A program made the translations under genes and the position numbers. 24,209 nucleotides of DNA, taken from Collinsella sp. AF20-14LB. Its GTDB lineage: Bacteria > Actinomycetota > Coriobacteriia > Coriobacteriales > Coriobacteriaceae. The stretch's first letter is position 1; every line of letters starts with the position of its first letter. The DNA lies in NCBI RefSeq assembly GCF_003459505.1, contig NZ_QRWD01000013.1:1-24209 (forward strand), given 5' to 3'. The notes beneath the pieces were generated by a model that searched no databases, was not told the DNA's origin, and saw only the letters and a list, made by a program, of their open reading frames with translations. Shown here one piece after another: positions 22,395 through 24,209 of the stretch.

Positions 22395-22864
22395 GGCTCT
22401 ACGTCATCGGCCCGGTGACGGGCATGCCCGGCAAGAACCGCGCGGCGTTCGAGGACGCGAGGGACAAGCTCGCGGCGATGGGACACCGCGCCGATACGCC
22501 GCACGTGCTAGTGCCGGATGGCGCGACCTGGGAGCAGGCAATGCGCATCAGCCTCAACCGCCTGACCCAGCCGAGGCGCGGCGGCGCTCCACTGTACGAC
22601 GGAGTTGCACGCCTGCCAGGCTGGCGCGAGAGCAAGGGGGCGGCGCTCGAAGACGAGGTTGCCCGCGCGTGCGGCATCAGGACCATGGACCTGGCGGACT
22701 GGCTCGACCCCTCCGCGCCAGCCGCAGCAGGGGCCGCGCAGGACGCCGCCATGCCCTGCTTCGACGTCGGCGAGATCCGCGTGAAGGTGGAAGTAGACGC
22801 GGAGAGCGTCGCGAAGAGCCTGTGCGAGGCGATGAAGCCCGCGCTGCAGATGGCGGTGAGGTAG
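22391..22864 (+). CDS. DUF4406 (nucleoside deoxyribosyltransferase-like) protein
   Basis: A 157-residue protein. Residues 1-110 match DUF4406, related to nucleoside 2-deoxyribosyltransferases: YVIGPVTGMPGKNRAAFEDA at the start and ARLPGWRESKGAALEDEVA near 79-97, which form the nucleotide-binding and catalytic-acid regions in that family. The C-terminal 45 residues are an added helical tail. Activity on nucleotides is possible but unproven; the phage role could be nucleotide salvage or interference with host nucleotide signals. ATG at 22391 overlaps the previous stop codon. Confidence 0.78.
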   Translation: MRLYVIGPVTGMPGKNRAAFEDARDKLAAMGHRADTPHVLVPDGATWEQAMRISLNRLTQPRRGGAPLYDGVARLPGWRESKGAALEDEVARACGIRTMDLADWLDPSAPAAAGAAQDAAMPCFDVGEIRVKVEVDAESVAKSLCEAMKPALQMAVR

Positions 22865-22866
22865 CC

Positions 22867-23049
22867 ATGGCGCAAAAGGACAAGCCGAAGCGCCGCCCCA
22901 GCATCGAGGTGCGGTGCCCGAAGTGCGGGGTGCGCGAGACATGGCACCACCTGCCGAAGGGCGGCGACCGATGCCGGTGGTGCGGCCACCTGTTCGAGGA
23001 CTTTACCTACCGCAAGGTCGGACCGGGCTCGAAGGAGGGCGCGGAATGA
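22867..23049 (+). CDS. Small zinc-ribbon protein (60 residues)
   Basis: A basic protein with a single four-cysteine zinc ribbon: CPKCG and, 16 residues on, CRWCG. Nothing else is recognisable. ATG at 22867 lies two bases after the previous stop codon, and the gene overlaps the next by four bases (ATGA). Confidence 0.7.
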   Translation: MAQKDKPKRRPSIEVRCPKCGVRETWHHLPKGGDRCRWCGHLFEDFTYRKVGPGSKEGAE

Positions 23050-23273
23050 CGAACTGGGAGCGTTACTTCGGCACCCCCGAGGCCGCGATGCGCATGGAGG
23101 TGCGCATGATGCGCGACGGGCAGCGGTTCTATATCGCGGTGAGCGAGTGCAACCCCTACACCAAGTGCGCGTTCGAATCGCGCACGGTGCGCGACTTCCG
23201 CTCGTGGGGCGAGTACCTGGACTGGCTCAAGGCGGAATACGACGACGGGACCATAAGGTGGGAGGACGAATGA
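23046..23273 (+). CDS. Unknown small phage protein (75 residues)
   Basis: An acidic, aromatic-rich soluble protein opening MTNWERYFGTPEAAMR and ending in a WLKAEYDDG helix. I know no named family for it. It is coupled to its neighbours on both sides through ATGA overlaps. Confidence 0.7.
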   Translation: MTNWERYFGTPEAAMRMEVRMMRDGQRFYIAVSECNPYTKCAFESRTVRDFRSWGEYLDWLKAEYDDGTIRWEDE

Positions 23274-23401
23274 ACCGCCCGGGATGCAACTGGGGGTGCC
23301 TGCTCCTCATAGCGGCAGCCCTCGCCATCGACGTCGCGGCGTTCGTCGCCATGCGCGCGCTGGTGACCGGCCTCATGGCCATGGCCGTGGCGGCGTGCTA
23401 G
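23270..23401 (+). CDS. Tiny membrane protein (43 residues)
   Basis: Almost entirely hydrophobic after MNRPGCNWG, with one or two transmembrane stretches (about 10-41). ATG at 23270 overlaps the previous stop codon and follows GGGAGG. It is the last gene before the terminator. A role in membrane effects of infection is possible but not shown. Confidence 0.6.
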   Translation: MNRPGCNWGCLLLIAAALAIDVAAFVAMRALVTGLMAMAVAAC

Positions 23402-23428
23402 AGACAACCGAATACCGAAACGACTACG

Positions 23429-23452
23429 GGCCGTCCTGCGGGGCGGCCTTTT
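23429..23452 (+). terminator. Intrinsic terminator at the end of the early operon
   Basis: GGCCGTCC pairs with GGGCGGCC (one wobble) around TGCG, followed by TTTT. It is the only clear + strand terminator in the prophage part and separates the early genes from the gene at 23504, which presumably has its own start of transcription or depends on antitermination. Confidence 0.75.
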
Positions 23453-23503
23453 CTGCGCCCGGCGACACGCCTGCGACCATATGAGCCGAGAGTTAGGAGA
23501 CAC

Positions 23504-24209
23504 ATGGCGCGAGGCGAGACATACGAGGAGTTCACGGCGAAGTTCGAGCCGAAGAAGACGACCGACGACTGCTACACCCCGCCGGAGGTGTACGAGTGCG
23601 TGCTGGGGTGGGCGCATCGCGAGTACGGGTTCGACCTCGCGAAGGTGGCGCGCCCGTTCTACCCGGGCGGCGACTACGAGCGCGAGGAGTACCCGGAGGG
23701 GTGCACGGTGGTGGACAACCCGCCGTTCTCGATACTGAGCAAGATCGTCAAGCACTACCAGGAGCGCGGCGTCGGCTTCTTCCTGTTCGCCCCCACGCTG
23801 ACGTGCATGGGCATCAGGAGCTGCTGCAAGGTCGTGGTGGGCGCGGGCGTGACCTATGCCAACGGCGCGAGCGTCAACACGTCGTTCGTGACCAACCTGG
23901 ACGCGTCCCAGGCGAGGAGCGCGCCCGAGCTGCGGGCGGAACTCGATGCGGCCATAGAGCGCCTGCGCCGCGAGAAGGCCAAGGCGCTGCCCAAGTACGA
24001 GTACCCCGACGAGGTGCTGACCGCGCCCATGCTGGCGCGCTACTCCAAGTACGGCATCGACTTCCGCGTGTCCCCGCAGGAGTGCAGCTTCACGAGGGCG
24101 CTCGACGCGCAGCGCGGGCAGGGCAAGGCGATATACGGCAGCGGCTACCTCATATCAGAGCGTGCAGCCGCAGAGCGTGCAGCCGCAGAGCGTGCAGCCG
24201 CAGAGCGTG
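23504..24209 (+). CDS. Putative DNA adenine-methyltransferase-like phage protein (partial, 3' end missing)
   Basis: Open from ATG 23504 (TAGGAGACAC upstream) to the window edge without a stop. The visible 235 residues include DDCYTPPEVYECVLGWA (about 22-38) and VVDNPPFSIL (about 73-82), whose NPPF is like motif IV of amino-methyltransferases. A clear SAM motif I is not obvious, so the family link is tentative. It could modify phage DNA to avoid host restriction. The readable C-terminus becomes an ERAAA repeat. It is separated from the early operon by a terminator. Confidence 0.6.
   Translation, partial: MARGETYEEFTAKFEPKKTTDDCYTPPEVYECVLGWAHREYGFDLAKVARPFYPGGDYEREEYPEGCTVVDNPPFSILSKIVKHYQERGVGFFLFAPTLTCMGIRSCCKVVVGAGVTYANGASVNTSFVTNLDASQARSAPELRAELDAAIERLRREKAKALPKYEYPDEVLTAPMLARYSKYGIDFRVSPQECSFTRALDAQRGQGKAIYGSGYLISERAAAERAAAERAAAER
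24158..24209 (+). repeat. 15-bp tandem repeat at the window edge
   Basis: GAGCGTGCAGCCGCA is repeated perfectly three times and a fourth copy is cut by the window end. It is in frame and encodes ERAAA units, which favour a straight helix. Perfect identity means recent expansion or slippage. Confidence 0.85.

Larger units (their letters stand above)
10609..24209. mobile_element. Prophage, left end and early region (incomplete)
   Basis: The segment starts at the candidate attL and contains a serine recombinase, repressor, Cro-like protein, and recombination and replication genes in the order usual for temperate siphophages. Most rightward genes overlap or are a few bases apart (ATGA and GTGA junctions) and are visibly more GC-rich than the host part. 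Structural, packaging and lysis genes are expected beyond 24209. All assigned genes are intact, so nothing here indicates a decayed element. Confidence 0.9.

Overview
The window joins a stretch of ordinary high-GC bacterial chromosome (about 1-10600) to the left end and early region of an integrated tailed-phage genome (about 10609 to the window end). The chromosomal genes (YhbY-type RNA-binding protein, a very large STAND/BTAD regulator, nagB, a glucose-type PTS IIA protein, glmM, rpsI, rplM, a patatin) and their style suggest a gut Coriobacteriia (Actinomycetota) of the Collinsella kind. This host assignment is inference from gene content, strong Shine-Dalgarno sites and base composition; no rRNA or other marker is present.

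Chromosome: on the + strand are a class I SAM methyltransferase and yhbY, the latter closed by an intrinsic terminator that reaches the end of the convergent 999-residue regulator. The remaining host genes are on the - strand. rplM-rpsI form a two-gene operon with a readable promoter and terminator. glmM, crr and nagB follow, all tied to amino-sugar and sugar-phosphate metabolism: NagB removes GlcN6P toward glycolysis while GlmM sends it toward the cell wall. A patatin-like hydrolase lies at the prophage border. The 10042-10609 gap holds no gene; it holds a 62-bp-period array of palindromic units, a cluster of TTC/TTCG-loop hairpins, and two copies of a 41-bp perfect direct repeat, the second touching the recombinase gene (candidate attL).

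Prophage: leftward genes are a large serine recombinase, a cytoplasmic or membrane-associated unknown (moron candidate) and a CI/S24-type repressor whose Ser-Lys dyad is replaced. A divergent control region with overlapping promoters separates them from a rightward Cro-like gene and a tightly packed early operon: several unknown small proteins, a RusA-like resolvase, a zinc-finger/HTH protein, a ParB-like protein, DUF1351, an ERF-family annealing protein, SSB, a replisome organizer, a DnaC-like helicase loader, an HNH protein, a DUF4406 protein and several small zinc-ribbon or membrane proteins. An intrinsic terminator ends this operon. A partial gene with an NPPF methyltransferase-like motif follows and runs off the window inside a 15-bp tandem repeat.

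The strongest non-gene signal is inside the replisome organizer gene: eight in-register 12-bp repeats with codons unlike their surroundings, followed by a GAGGTT repeat and an AT-rich patch. This is the layout of a lambda-type origin inside the initiator gene. Phage structural, packaging and lysis genes and the right attachment site are not in the window.
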